Shown: in pieces, positions 26,901 through 36,229 of the stretch
How the letters are laid out: each line of letters starts with the position of its first letter
Position numbering within the stretch: the stretch's first letter is position 1
DNA from: Akebia trifoliata
Lineage: Eukaryota > Streptophyta > Magnoliopsida > Ranunculales > Lardizabalaceae
Direction of reading: 5' to 3'
Length of the DNA stretch: 64,000 nt
Assembly (NCBI GenBank): GCA_017979445.1
Contig: CM030719.1
Location: 22,413,292 to 22,477,291, forward strand
The notes under the pieces: generated by a model
The model's database searches: none
The model's input: only the letters and a program-made list of their open reading frames with translations
What the model was told of the DNA's origin: nothing
Position numbers and translations under genes: made by a program

Positions 26901-29063
26901 CAATGCAAAATTTGATAGCATCAATGCATCCCATTCCTGTTAAGATAATAATTAAAAAAAATGTAAAAAGTTTGGTTACCAAAACAATAAAAAAATACAC
27001 AAAGAAGACCAAACTAATAGGTACAATAAGTCCATGTAAATCAAATAATGTGAGTGGAAACTACATGATGGGGACATCAGAGATTGTGGGCCTATCATAT
27101 TTGGACCATAGTTAGTTCTAGTGTTTTATTTTATTTTAGTTATGGACCTATTTTATGTTTTTTTGAGTCTTAATTATTTTAAAAGTTTACTATTAGGTAT
27201 TTTAAATTAGTAGGAGAGTTTTTCACAAATTTGGAATTTTACAATTTCATGAAAGCAACTATTTCCAAAAAGTACTTTGGAGTACACAGTAGAGTCAAAT
27301 TAGAAGTCTTAAGAGTTACTTAAACCATTGTAAGGAATTATTTTTAGACTATGAACGAGTGAATAAAAATAAATTACAGAAATTTCTGCTTTTTTTTTAA
27401 TGTCAAACCATCAACTTAGTGATGCCATTAAAATCATTGGGGTGATTCAAAGGTGTATATATATATATATCTTCACCTCCTTAATCTTCTCTTTCTTTTG
27501 TTTTTTTTTTTCCTTTCTTTTCTATTTTAAACCCATAAAACAGTCCAGTCAAGCCCTTCTAAGGCCACGAGAAACTACTCAAACCTACCCCAATACATAT
27601 AAAATCTATCCAAACCCCTTCAAAACTCAGATTTAAAGTCCGCACCCCAATCTACAACTTTCTTCAACCTACCTCAATTAAATTTAGACCCTATTGTATA
27701 TCTTTGTAACTCCCTTTAAAATATATCCAATTGGCCTTGCGAAACCTTTTACAATGGCCCAATAAAATATTTTGAACCTAAAACCCCTTTCTATAGTAAC
27801 TCACCAAATCCCATGTTGCTATCATCCATACAACCACAAAAAACAACCACAACACATTAAAGGTTTATATTGTAAAAAACATAAGAAGACTAAAATCATG
27901 AACCAGGTTATGATTTCTCAACCAATCAACATTATCATTTCAACGTCATCCTCATTTGCATACGCATTATTTGGCACTTCATAGGTAAAATGGTCACAAG
28001 CATCTTCATTAAGGTCATCTTCTAGGACTGGCCATCTCCCTGTTCATTTTTTATTGAATTGCGAATTTCGTAAAAGTCGCAACATATTGAAAAAGTCACG
28101 ATAAAATCAGTGATGGAAAAATGTCACGATTTATCACAACTTTTTCAATAAAAGATGCCGAATTGGGTGACTATACTCTACCCTTCCATTAGTTTCTTCT
28201 TATACCTTTTTTTTTTATATAAGTGAAAAAAAATAAAACATTGTAGCTGGTCATATTCTCTATTTTTCTTTTACATTTTGCTCTATTCCTTGATTTTCTA
28301 AAGCAACAAACACAGCTCAAATAGAAAGTAAACACTGAAATTGCATAAACATACATTCTGGAACATTCCAAGTAACCCGGGGATGCTTGCAGCCTGTAAC
28401 GGCCTGGGCTTCACTGCCTGCACGATAAATCAATGCCAATAAGAAGACCTGCCTACAGATCATAATCTTAATAAAAACAACAACATTAAAAATTTTAAAA
28501 AAATTTAAAAAAAATCACCTTATTTGTTTTAACTGACACAATGTCATCCATAGTAAGTGCTTCCCCAGTAACTGGGCATTTTCCATACTCCTAAAAAAGA
28601 GAAAACCAACATTTACAATATTCTTTAAATAAAAAACTTGAAGAAGAAAATTCGCTATTAAATAAATAAACAGATATATTATAAGTGCCCCAACCCCGAC
28701 CACTTGTTCAACCAAGACCCAGAGTGAGTTATACAGGTTGGTCTTGCGATGTGCAATCTAAATGTCGAAACTTGCAACGAAACACACCCCTTACAGTTCC
28801 AAAATCACAACTTACATTACAACAAGTAAGGAAACACTTGTAAACCCTAGAAATTTCTTGATACCTTCACATGTCGCTCGACCAAACGCTTCTCAAAAAG
28901 CAACCCAGATTTCTTCGAGACTACTGGATCTTCCGGCACTTCGCCGGATACTGTACAAACAAAGACCAAGACAGCAAGCATCAAACAATAAGTATAAACC
29001 CTATATGTAGAACGAGAGATAGAAAGATAGGGAGAGAGAGAGAGACTTACTAGCACAGATCAT
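5936..29063 (-). CDS. PRP19: pre-mRNA-processing factor 19 (PRP19/MAC3-type U-box E3 ligase, WD40)
   Basis: This is the core subunit of the PRP19/NineTeen complex (MAC in plants), a nuclear ubiquitin ligase needed for spliceosome activation, known in Arabidopsis as MAC3A/B (PUB59/60). Eighteen exons: 29051-29063, 28865-28950, 28519-28590, 28355-28417, 26850-26936, 24562-24709, 24344-24465, 24038-24154, 23443-23538, 23286-23345, 12399-12473, 8109-8213, 7924-8040, 7754-7831, 7577-7673, 7244-7295, 6173-6243 and 5936-6048. Every intron is GT-AG and every join keeps phase, giving 523 codons, which matches the length of the plant family. The start ATG at 29061-29063 gives MICA, and exon 2 completes the split isoleucine codon (ISGEVPEDP). 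The protein ends VSEEP before TAG (5936-5938). Residues 1-73 are the U-box ([14 protein letters not shown]), about 60-160 helical/coiled coil, and about 215-523 a seven-bladed WD40 propeller. No stop or frameshift was seen, so it looks functional. Confidence 0.95.
8612..9080 (-). mobile_element. LINE-type retroposon 3' end with poly(A) tail, in PRP19 intron 11
   Basis: On the minus strand the sequence runs towards AATAAAATTTTACGTATC followed by an uninterrupted A run (a T run on the plus strand at about 8613-8628). That is the 3' end of a poly(A)-tailed retroposon. Upstream, an open but decayed stretch at about 8850-9000 resembles the ORF1 end of plant LINEs, judged by pattern only. The 5' boundary is not clear. 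The same tail type recurs at 13318 and 15985. Confidence 0.5.
10155..10410. repeat. two-unit tandem duplication, ~130 bp per unit, intron 11
   Basis: The phrases ATAAAATTATAATCCCACGA, CCTATAACCA, TTTATTATGTTAT and TTTAAATTACAAAAAG(A)CCC occur twice in the same order, about 125-130 bp apart, with roughly 20-25 percent difference by eye. No coding potential. Confidence 0.6.
10543..11095. mobile_element. solo-LTR-like segment, intron 11
   Basis: It begins TGATAGGGACCATGCTCAAG, close to the TGATGNGGACNTCA starts of the segments at 13873, 14940 and 27066. It carries a TATATAAGG box-like run near 10922 and ends in CACAATATCATCAAGG, similar to the family's closing GATTTCAAGGT. I infer a diverged solo LTR. 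No target duplication could be confirmed. Confidence 0.4.
12627..12693. repeat. near-perfect 28-bp direct repeat, intron 11/10 border
   Basis: An identical 28-bp phrase (starting TCTAATACAATG, ending GAGTTGTAAT) stands at 12627-12654 and 12666-12693, 39 bp apart. It lies in intron 10 just upstream of exon 11 in gene direction. A recent slippage duplication is the simplest reading. Confidence 0.75.
13318..13460 (-). mobile_element. LINE 3'-tail relic, intron 10
   Basis: A T-rich run followed by TTTATTAATAAGAAAAAGGAAAGG matches in form the antisense 3' tails at 8615 and 15985. This suggests a short dead-on-arrival LINE/SINE insertion on the minus strand. Only the tail is recognisable. Confidence 0.35.
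13873..14278 (+). mobile_element. solo LTR, intron 10
   Basis: It starts TGATGAGGACGTCATAG and ends in TGATGCCAAACCTCC..GTGATTCCAAGGTG. A TATAAAAAG box lies at about 14161. Start and end motifs are shared with 14940-15203 and 27066-27453. No internal gag-pol sequence follows, so I call a solo LTR of an unassigned LTR retrotransposon. Confidence 0.55.
14940..15203 (+). mobile_element. solo LTR, shortened family member, intron 10
   Basis: It starts TGATGGGGACACCAGATC and ends TGCCATAAAATCATTGTGAT followed by GATTTCAAGGT. It contains the AATGAATGGAATAAACATGAA stretch usual before an LTR poly(A) site. At 264 bp it is shorter than its relatives, probably through internal deletion. Confidence 0.55.
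15985..21690 (-). mobile_element. degenerate L1-type LINE (ORF1, endonuclease, reverse transcriptase), intron 10
   Basis: Reading the minus strand from right to left, 21677-21132 holds an ORF1/DUF4283-like gag part with [20 protein letters not shown] and VYGLPFHVG. An apurinic-endonuclease start lies near 19394-18700 (KSSLEMST.., then [14 protein letters not shown]). Reverse transcriptase occupies 18700-17345 ([37 protein letters not shown], catalytic FTDD at 18002-18016, [20 protein letters not shown]). A C-terminal zinc-knuckle (zf-RVT) part at 16758-16000 ends with a poly(A)-type tail. Frameshifts, stops and internal deletions are frequent, so it is dead. It lies on the same strand as PRP19. 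Confidence 0.88.
16925..17340. mobile_element. insertion nested in the LINE reverse-transcriptase gene
   Basis: LINE reading is continuous on either side (FKWLWR motif to the right, WSISF/WEV block to the left) but is lost for about 400 bp here. The insert contains a perfect hairpin, CGACTTTTTCAAAAAGTCG at about 16949, and more inverted pieces of the same motif. It ends near CCCCAACTTGGTGACTATGC, resembling GCCGAATTGGGTGACTATAC at 28158 in intron 4. I infer a foldback element family shared by both introns. Confidence 0.5.
21785..22530 (+). mobile_element. second LINE fragment (C-terminal zf-RVT part), opposite strand, intron 10
   Basis: Plus-strand frames read [39 protein letters not shown] and, after a frame change, an isoleucine/tryptophan-type stretch followed by FPEV-like and FYASYSF pieces. 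This is the order of the C-terminal part of plant L1-type ORF2. It ends in a T-rich CTTTATTCTTTCAATAAATT tail and a C13 run (22518-22530). It lies head to head with the larger LINE. Confidence 0.6.
23694..23890 (+). mobile_element. LINE 3'-end relic, intron 8
   Basis: A short stretch with GGAAGACCCTTTGTTCCTG, a (GTTTT)n run and TAATTGTGGTCGGTCATCTC, closing in CTTAATACATTTCTGGTTTACC. It has the form of an L1-type 3' UTR. No coding part remains. Confidence 0.4.
24038..26936 (-). other. PRP19 exons 5-8: coiled-coil and linker region
   Basis: Exon 5 ([16 protein letters not shown]..) and exon 6 ([18 protein letters not shown]..) encode the helical segment that tetramerises PRP19 and contacts CDC5/SPF27 in known homologues. 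Exon 6 ends in an alanine/serine-rich stretch. Exon 7 encodes [16 protein letters not shown] and the QQRKKRQ motif. Exon 8 ([20 protein letters not shown]) leads into the first propeller blade. Intron 5 (24710-26849) holds a foldback element; intron 7 is 189 bp. Confidence 0.92.
24885..25725. mobile_element. foldback element, intron 5
   Basis: The left end (TCAAACTCATGACATGCCCC, then AATGACCTAAATG) and the right end (AACCTAGGTCAAGGGGGC) are inverted relatives of the ends of the element at 62674-63339. The interior contains several degenerate repeats of the phrases AAAAATCAAGG and GATGAGGTTGAATAGG. It does not code. Confidence 0.6.
27066..27453 (+). mobile_element. solo LTR, intron 4
   Basis: It starts TGATGGGGACATCAGAG and ends GATGCCATTAAAATCATTGG then GTGATTCAAAGGT, which are the start and end motifs of the solo LTRs in intron 10. 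The stretch AACGAGTGAATAAAAATAAA near 27354 is a likely poly(A) signal region. Confidence 0.55.
28087..28152. repeat. hairpin-forming inverted repeat, intron 4
   Basis: ATTGAAAAAGTCACGATAAA is answered by ATTTATCACAACTTTTTCAAT in inverted order, leaving a loop of about 20 bp. It is related in motif to the nested insert at 16925-17340. Confidence 0.6.
28355..29063 (-). other. PRP19 exons 1-4: U-box
   Basis: Exon 1 is only 13 nt (29051-29063), exon 2 86 nt, exon 3 72 nt and exon 4 63 nt. Together they encode residues 1-78. Visible family motifs are [34 protein letters not shown] and [20 protein letters not shown]. The U-box fold binds the ubiquitin-charged E2 without zinc, which agrees with the absence of RING cysteines. 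Introns 1-3 are short (100, 274 and 101 bp). Intron 1 carries a GA run near 29032-29044, next to its donor site. Confidence 0.93.
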
Positions 29064-29300
29064 AGTAGTTGGAAGCTAGGGTTTATAGAGAGTTTCTTTC
29101 CTACGAAGGTCAAAGTTTTGCTAGGGTTAAATAGTCGATTGACAGAGTTGCAGATGAGAATGAGAGAGAGAGAGAGAGAGAGACTATGCAGATGGAGACA
29201 TGGGCAGACAAACTTCAATGGCGAGAAAGAGAAGGAATTAGGGATTAAGGAGAGAGAAGGGCTTCAGAGTTCGGAGTAAAGAGCGAGACAGAAAATTTTT
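29064..29300 (-). promoter_or_regulatory. PRP19 5' UTR / proximal promoter with two teloboxes and CT repeats
   Basis: Read on the gene strand, AAACCCTA (29077-29084) and TAACCCTA (29122-29129), each followed by GC, lie 14 and 59 bp above the ATG. Telobox-like AAACCCTA motifs are common near the transcription starts of plant housekeeping genes. A (CT)n tract (29162-29182, GA on the plus strand) and further CTCTCT runs follow. I see no convincing TATA box, so the transcription start cannot be placed. Confidence 0.55.
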
Positions 29301-29340
29301 GACTCACATGTGCATAAAGGGTCAGGAAACCTAGGGAACC

Positions 29341-30324
29341 GGTTTCTTCTCTTTTTTTCCTTTGTCCTTATTTGTTTACATTGAAATGGATAACAGTGGG
29401 AACCGGTGATAATCTTAGTGGATTCTCAATTTTGATCATAGATGTTAGACTTTGAAACTAGCGGCCACTGAAGTCACACATGAGTCTGAAATACTTAAAA
29501 CACAACTAATGTCAAAAATATTTTTTGAAATATTATCTGAAGTAACTAGATACGTGTTATACATTTGGATATAGGTTCTGAAAAATATTTCTGACAGAAT
29601 TTTGTATTTGAAAATTATTATGAATTCTGTTAAAATGATCAAAATATATTTACGTCTATCAATTATTATTTTTAACATTATAACTCAACAAATTATGCTT
29701 CAAAAAAATAATTGTTACTATTTTTATTCTTAAAAACATTATACTATCATTTTAAATTTAAAATATATTTATTATTTTTATAAAATAATTCTATAGAACC
29801 TCTCTTAAATATTGGATATATGAAAAATAAAACTTGTATCATCGTACATAAAATTATATAAAGAAAAAAATATGCATCAATAACTAATCATTGTCTATTG
29901 TATGTCATAGTCAACTATATTCGAGTAAGAATAACATGTTTTATAATACATATAATTATCTAATAAAAAAACATTACAATTATCAAAAACAACAAAATTA
30001 ATATCATTATAGACTGTAATATATTACAACATATTAATGCATATAAGACCCAATCTCATCCCCAAAAAATTATTTTTATCTTTTTTTTCGCATACTTATT
30101 ATCGTCATAATCAATCTTCTCGGCTTCATCAAATCATATGAAACCATGTTTATGATTATGTAAATGAAAAAAAAATATTTACAACTTATTTAAAATATGT
30201 AATATCATATTTATGACTAATACAAATTATTGCAAATTATTTATTAATGGACACCTATAGAATTATCTACATTCGTTACTTTTATGTTGGAAGTATACAA
30301 CCACATCTCTCGTCCACAAAAGCA
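29341..30324. other. AT-rich intergenic spacer
   Basis: Very AT-rich sequence with no reading frame of substance and no repeat structure that I can define. It separates the PRP19 promoter from the hAT element. Confidence 0.5.
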
Positions 30325-30332
30325 ATAAAAAG

Positions 30333-30909
30333 TAGGGGTGCAACTTGGTTCGGGTTAGAGTAAAATCAGAACTGAATCGATCAAGATTGGTTACATCATA
30401 TGAGAACCAGAACCAAACCGAACTAAATTGTTTTAGAACCGAACCAACCCAAACTGACCTTAATTCGGTTTGGTTCGGTTTCATGGGTTACTAAGAGATT
30501 CCCTCATTTCTACCAAGAGATTTACGGTTTGGTCATAAATCGCAATCGCAGAGAGAGAGATATATATATATATATATATATATGAACATGTCGCAGGTCG
30601 CAGCCTCAAGTCGTAGCCGCGCAGAGAGAGAGAGAGAGATCAGTCGATGGCAACCACTGGTAGCAGGTCGTAGAGACGAGAGAGAGGTTTTGTAAAAATT
30701 AAAAATTAAATATAAATATAAATTTTATTTTAAATTAATATTGGTTCGATTTTTTATATTATCTGAATCGAGAATTGAATCGAATTCATCGATTTTTTTA
30801 TTTTTTAAACTCGAAACTGAACCAATACCAATCTAAACCGAATCAAACCAATCCAAATTTCACGGTTTGATTCAATTCTCGATTTGAACATAATTAAGTT
30901 GCACCCCTA
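30333..30909. mobile_element. complete non-autonomous hAT element with 8-bp target duplication
   Basis: The ends are TAGGGGTGCAACTTGGTTCG and AGTTGCACCCCTA. Flanking 8-mers are ATAAAAAG (30325-30332) and ATCAAAAG (30910-30917), one mismatch, which fits hAT. Subterminal GGTTCGG/CCGAACC motifs run inward on both sides. The centre holds GA and TA microsatellite and fragments of the GC-rich repeat of the copy at 1-901, in opposite orientation. No transposase. Confidence 0.8.
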
Positions 30910-31229
30910 ATCAAAAGTTATAATAAACTGTAATAATCACACCAACAGATGTAAAATGAAAAGAAAACATCAAATAATAAAATATACATGTGATTGTCAT
31001 ACCAATAAACAAAAATGTTCATATAATAGAAACATTGAATTCACTCAAATATATAAATTGTTTAATTTATAATACTTCTAAGTTATAAAATTATATAACT
31101 ATATCACGTCGATCATAAGCTTCTTTTATAGCTTTAGTCATGACTTCTCTCTTGCATTTCATTTCTTTATGTTCTTCCTATTGTGAACGTCTTGAGGGTC
31201 CAAGTTTATCTATACTCTTAAGGATGGTT

Positions 31230-32320
31230 TAATCTATAATATATTTTGTCGTATGGAGCAAACTTAACATCTACCAAAACTTCCTTTCGAATAAAATTGT
31301 GCAATCTTATGCAAATGATGACGATGTCCCTCTGTATATCAATGGAGTACGTGTGCATGTCCCTAAGAATTGCTTATATTGCTTTTAATACCTCAAAACA
31401 CCTCTCTATGACATTGCGCAATGAGAAATGAAGATGATTAAAAAGCTTTCTTCTCATTTTGTCATGCACCCCTTTAGAAATCTTGTAAATAATAATAGAC
31501 ACCCATATATGGTGTCATGTACCTATCTATCAATAGGTAGTTAGAATTAATCAAGTAATATTTGCCTACAAATGAATAATATTTTCATTATTTTAAATAC
31601 ATAACGTATAATTGAAATTGAGATTTCATCACCTTCCGCTAGGTTGGTATTCAAAACTTAACGTATAACGTATAATTGAATGTACTTATAAGTAAAGTTT
31701 TGAATACCAACCTGACGGAGTATGAGAAAATCTCGAATTGAGATTATATATGATTTTCAAGTACACATTCACTTCATTTGTTTATCCCTCACAACCAACA
31801 ACTACATATGTAAAGAACATATCGAAAGAGCATACAGTCATTACATTTTGCGCTATACACTTTCGACCTAAATATCAAAGTTGCTCCGCTATTAGAACTC
31901 ATGTCCCAATATGAGTTCCGTCAATCGCTCTCACATAACCCTTCATATTGTGTAAAATTTTAGATTAAAGATTAAACATTATAAATTTTTATGAATCTAA
32001 CTTTAAAATTACCTTAAAGAAATGTTAGAATTTTTTATTTGTGCGAATTTGATGAGGAGTCTCATTTAAAGAGTGATGCACAATTCAAAATCAATTTTCA
32101 AGATTCTATAAAAATATCTACTCATGATTTCTTCGGAACATTGAAATTTATCACCAACACTTCTCATACTTTCATTTTATCCCAATATCTTTAAGAACAT
32201 TCCTAAAGATACTTCCAAAAAACGTTCATTTTCTTTCGATACCCACTACCTCATGTAGAGTTTTTCATAATTTCTCGAATATATGTTTCTCCATCCGAAC
32301 TTGTTCGTGATATATTGTGT
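31230..32320 (-). pseudogene. PIF/Harbinger transposase pseudogene
   Basis: On the minus strand the order of motifs matches plant Harbinger (DDE-4) transposases. First comes an N-terminal part with SVGDKFQCSEEIMSRYFYRI (about 32130), then GYVRAIDGTHIG (first catalytic Asp, about 31920), GRKCIAQNVMTVCSFDMFFT, and, beyond a nested insertion, HFSLRNVIERCFEVLKAI and IVIICIRLHNFIRKEV (about 31300-31430). Many stops and frame changes make it non-functional. It follows the Myb-like remnant on the same strand, the usual arrangement of an autonomous Harbinger element. Confidence 0.8.
31626..31735. mobile_element. MITE nested inside the Harbinger transposase pseudogene
   Basis: The arms CCGCTAGGTTGGTATTCAAA and the inverted TTTGAATACCAACCTGACGG face each other, 110 bp in all. 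The insert is bounded by AATTGAGATT on both sides (31616-31625 and 31736-31745), an exact 10-bp direct repeat. It interrupts the transposase between the GTHIG part and the LRNVIERCF part. Confidence 0.8.
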
Positions 32321-32859
32321 TATTCCCAAACAAAATTTAGTTTATATAATTCTGTTTAGTAAAATTACAATTAGTCTTGGATTGTCGAACTAATTTATTT
32401 TTACGACTCGTACGATAATGATTTACTGCAGCAAATGCAGCCATGTATAATTTCATTGTCTGAACAATCACATAAATATCATTTAATATTTCATATAAAC
32501 AATTAAATAGAATATCTAAACAAACATTGTTAATAATCAAACCATAATCCATAAAACATAATCGACAATCCACAAACCAAAAATAAATACATAGACCTAA
32601 TCCATACAGAATAAATTCAAACCATAATCCATGAAATAAACATGTACCAACCACATAAACCATAAAAAAAAGTTTCATAAAAGATTAACCCCTCAACTTC
32701 TAGAACTACTGCACCCCCTATTGATAACCACGATAACGACAGTATTAGAAATCAATGTACGATAGGCGAACATCCTTTGTCAACATGTTATAGAAGGTAT
32801 TTTTGAAATCTACACTCTCTACGAATTTTAAAACTATGTGACAATAACGATCGCTACCT

Positions 32860-33720
32860 AGAGAAATTTCATTGGTAATTCATTAAGAAGTACCATGCAT
32901 TCACCGGGAGTAAGTTTTTTTTTTTTTGTTCGTTTAGAACTTCCCAATGAATCTTTGATTAAATAGATCCACCAAACGACTACGTTTAATCTTGAAGAAC
33001 TTAGTTTTTCCTCTTTTTTTGTGTTTTCATCTAAAGTCCTCACTTATTGACAATTATCTTTGTGGTAGTCTTAGATTTGATGACTCATCAATATCATCAT
33101 CGTCAATGAGATGAATTGGGAGTCCATTTTCCTATGTCGATGGAATGTATTAAGGGGTATTTATATCAACATCATCAACAATTGACTCATTCGTCATGTT
33201 TGTCGTTGTATATGATCGCATACAAGATCTGATAATTGTGGTACCACCAAATAACTTGTCAAATTCATCTTTGTACTCTAATGCCTTATAAAGATACTTA
33301 TTATCTTTAGGATGTTGCTATAAAAAATGATGAATACTATTGATAGAGGTCAATCTATAAATAAGTGAGATTAAATATATTAAAAAATATTTATTAACAT
33401 TTCTCTATCATTCCACCATTCATACTCATGTTAATGGAATTACCGTTCTAACCAATTCCAGTTACACTCATTAGATTGGACCAAGCTTTTTAATCTATTT
33501 TTTTTTTGCTCCAATGATTTTTTAATTGTCTTTGTTCGAATTGAAATCTCATTCTCTTGATAAATTCACTTTGAACAAACTTCTATCCTAACTTGTGTAG
33601 GGTTGGGCCATTCCTACGGCTTCGCGCGGCTACTTTGACACATACTTTAACAAAAGCCTTGTGTAAATACGAGCTCCAATGTGCTTTACCCTTGTCATTT
33701 TGTGTTGTAGCTTGTTTGTC
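32860..33720 (-). pseudogene. Harbinger Myb/SANT-like protein pseudogene
   Basis: Minus-strand reading gives a decayed Myb/SANT-like DNA-binding part (FEQRQLKNHWSKKK; about 33400-33600), then the linker typical of these proteins (RSYTTTNMTNESIVDD, about 33200), a lysine-rich stretch and a C-terminal ECMVLLNELP motif (about 32880). Stops interrupt it repeatedly. In intact elements this protein helps the transposase bind the ends. Confidence 0.65.
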
Positions 33721-33779
33721 CTTTTATAGATTTGTTGTTTGAAAAGAAATCTTGAAATAAAAATATATAAAAAAAAACA

Positions 33780-34840
33780 TATTTTATGATAGTCAACATA
33801 TGTTTAGTATCAAACTTAAATTCAACATTTTTTGAAAATCAATAAATAGTAGTGAAATGGTGATCTCATAAAATGAGAGAATTTATAGATCAAAATAATA
33901 TGTATAAAAGGACTCAAAAAGAACTAAAAAAATATTAATAAAATAGTAATCTCATGCAATCCATGAAAGTATTGGGAAAATAATGAAAAAAAGGAAGCTA
34001 ACATATTCTAACATGCAATCCATGCTCAACAACTATAATTGATAGAAACAATAATGTAAAAGGAATTAAAGTTGATTTGAAGAGTATGTCTAGACGTGAC
34101 CTATTACAATTGGATCTCAAATTCCTCACAAACAGCTAAGGGGCTTTCTCAAATTTAAGAGAACCAATATGTATGTCAAGTTATGATATAAAAAAAAGAA
34201 CTCGGAACAACTCAGGCAACTTAGTTTTGTACATAAGCAATTTCTAATATTATTGAAGTACGAGTGACAGTATTTTACCCCGTCTAACCAACATAAGAAA
34301 TTAGCACAAAAATTAAAAATTAGAAAAAATCCTGGTGCAATCAATTACCTTTGTAAAAAGGAGCCTCTCAGACAATTACTTAACAGTAACATATTTTTAA
34401 TCCCAAAGCAATCAAGGCCTGCGAAAATATAATAGTAAAACACAATCAAATGATATAATAATTAAATAATGAAGATAACAAACATACGGTCACATTTTAA
34501 GGTCAAAATCATAGTTAGATAACATAATTATAATTGCTTGTGGATAAGTAAAACATATGATGGTACTCCAATATGTTGAACTAAAAAAAGCTCTTTTTCG
34601 CTCTCTATTTAGCACTCATCTTTGCATCGATGATATAGGTAGTGTCTCCAATCAAAATCTTTGAATATTCAGAATGGACTTGATTTTCCATCAATAGTGA
34701 ACAATTACTAAAACTGGTTGGAATTGCAATAAAGCATAGGAACTAGCCAGACCCTTTATAAAAATAGGTGCAAAATCATGATTTAAAGTTTGTTCAATTT
34801 TGAAATATTTTGACAAAACGTCACATATTCTTATGAAAAA
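33780..34840. other. AT-rich sequence without recognised feature
   Basis: No domain-bearing frame, no clear terminal repeats. Part of it may belong to the 5' end of the decayed Harbinger element, whose terminal repeats I could not locate. Confidence 0.4.
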
Positions 34841-34847
34841 TTATGGA

Positions 34848-35095
34848 ATTTTGAATGTTTCACAAAACACATGAGTGTACAAAAAAAATTTTTTGCTAAA
34901 GATTAAATGTTCAAATATTTTGAAATATTTCAAAATGTTCGAAAATATTATAGGTTTTTTACATACCACAACGAGACATTGTAGAATTTTCGAATGTTTC
35001 AAAATATATTCGAAACACATTAGTAAGTATAGAAAAAAAAATCTTTTACTCAAAATTGAATGTTTCAAAACATTCATAAAACATACTGAAACAGG
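34848..35095. repeat. two-unit imperfect tandem repeat, ~130 bp per unit
   Basis: GGAATTTTGAATGTTTCACA, ACACATGAGTGTACAAAAAA and CAAATATTTTGAAATATT are matched about 132 bp later by AGAATTTTCGAATGTTTCAA, ACACATTAGTAAGTATAGAA and so on. The phrase GAATGTTTCAAAAC also recurs inverted, so both strands give similar lysine/phenylalanine-rich reading frames that are not genes. Confidence 0.6.
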
Positions 35096-35929
35096 TCAAA
35101 TGCTACATTAGTCATTAAACAAATGTTGTAACTTCTAAAATTCATATAATCAAATAAAGAAGATGATTAGAAATTATTTATTAAATTTCGAGGTTCCTAT
35201 GCTTGCAGTTTCTTATATGAAATATTAAGTGAGCAATTCACCACACGTTTAGCGGATCAGCCACATAGACCATGTTCCAAAATTTCACTTAAATTTGGAT
35301 TTTTTTTTAGGTTATGAGTTTTTTTTCGTGATTTGGGGATAAATTCTTCTTTTGTTCTTAGTGTAAGACAACATTGTCTTGAGGACTTCATCTTAACATA
35401 GGATATATGTAGTCTTTAATTACTTGTCATAAAAAATACAAATAAACAAAAAAATTCAAAAAAGAAGAAAAAGAATAAGAGAGAAAGATTTTGTAATTTT
35501 GCAAAGTGGTAGGTGGATTACCTTAAAGATTTCGCCTAAGGGAATCCTTCAAATTTGTCTCTGTAATCATTGGAGATGAGTGACAATATTATCGCAACAC
35601 TTGTAGGAAGAGAAGGATTCAATGGGGATGTGTTGGGTTTTAGGGCTAAACAGATCGAATGATCTATTGGTGGGTTAGGATATAATGCAAAAAATATCCA
35701 ATTTGGAAAGGGGTATAATTGGAACCATTGGTTTTTTTTTACGGTAAAATTGACTCCCCGCAATCTTTCTTTTTAAAATCACCAAATCAGGTACTTCTTC
35801 GAGAACACTTATTTTGGCTCCATGCAAAATTTACTTCTATTTGGCGCTGAACATCCAAATGGTGCTGTTAGTGCTTCTGACTCCCCACAAGAGTCAAAAT
35901 CACTTGGAGAAGTCAATCCAAATAGGCTC

Positions 35930-36225
35930 TAGGTTTCAGATTTTAATATTTTTAAAAGACTCCAGCTCTCCCACAGTTGTTCGTGGGAGAGAACTGTGTG
36001 AACTATCTTTATTGTTGTTGGATTTTATCAACACGCATCTCGATTTCATTACCACATTAGACTTCCTCCACGCACTCTAAACCAAGAAAACAACTAAAAA
36101 ACTAGATTTTGTGTCTCTCTTAAAACCTTAGCAGAAACGATAACCCCATTCATCATTTCTTGTCACGGACGTCGATCAAGCTTCGACGAACATAATCTAA
36201 GATCTGACATAAAAAAAACTCCTAC
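35930..36225. repeat. left arm of a widely spaced inverted repeat
   Basis: Shared phrases with the right arm at 47428-47750, in inverted orientation, include TTGTTCGTGGGAG, GTGTGAACTA, CGCATCTCGA, GCACTCTAAACCAAGAAAA, TTTTGTGTCTCTC, CCATTCATC, CGATCAAGC and ACATAATCTAA. By eye similarity is about 75-80 percent. Inside the arm CTCTCCCAC and GTGGGAGAG form a small hairpin. See findings for the enclosed ACR pseudogene. Confidence 0.65.
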
Positions 36226-36229
36226 AACC

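Noticed and set aside
34841..35111. Overlapping 78-codon frames on both strands
   Set aside because: Both come from the same AT-rich tandem and inverted repeat; the composition is Phe/Lys/Ile only.
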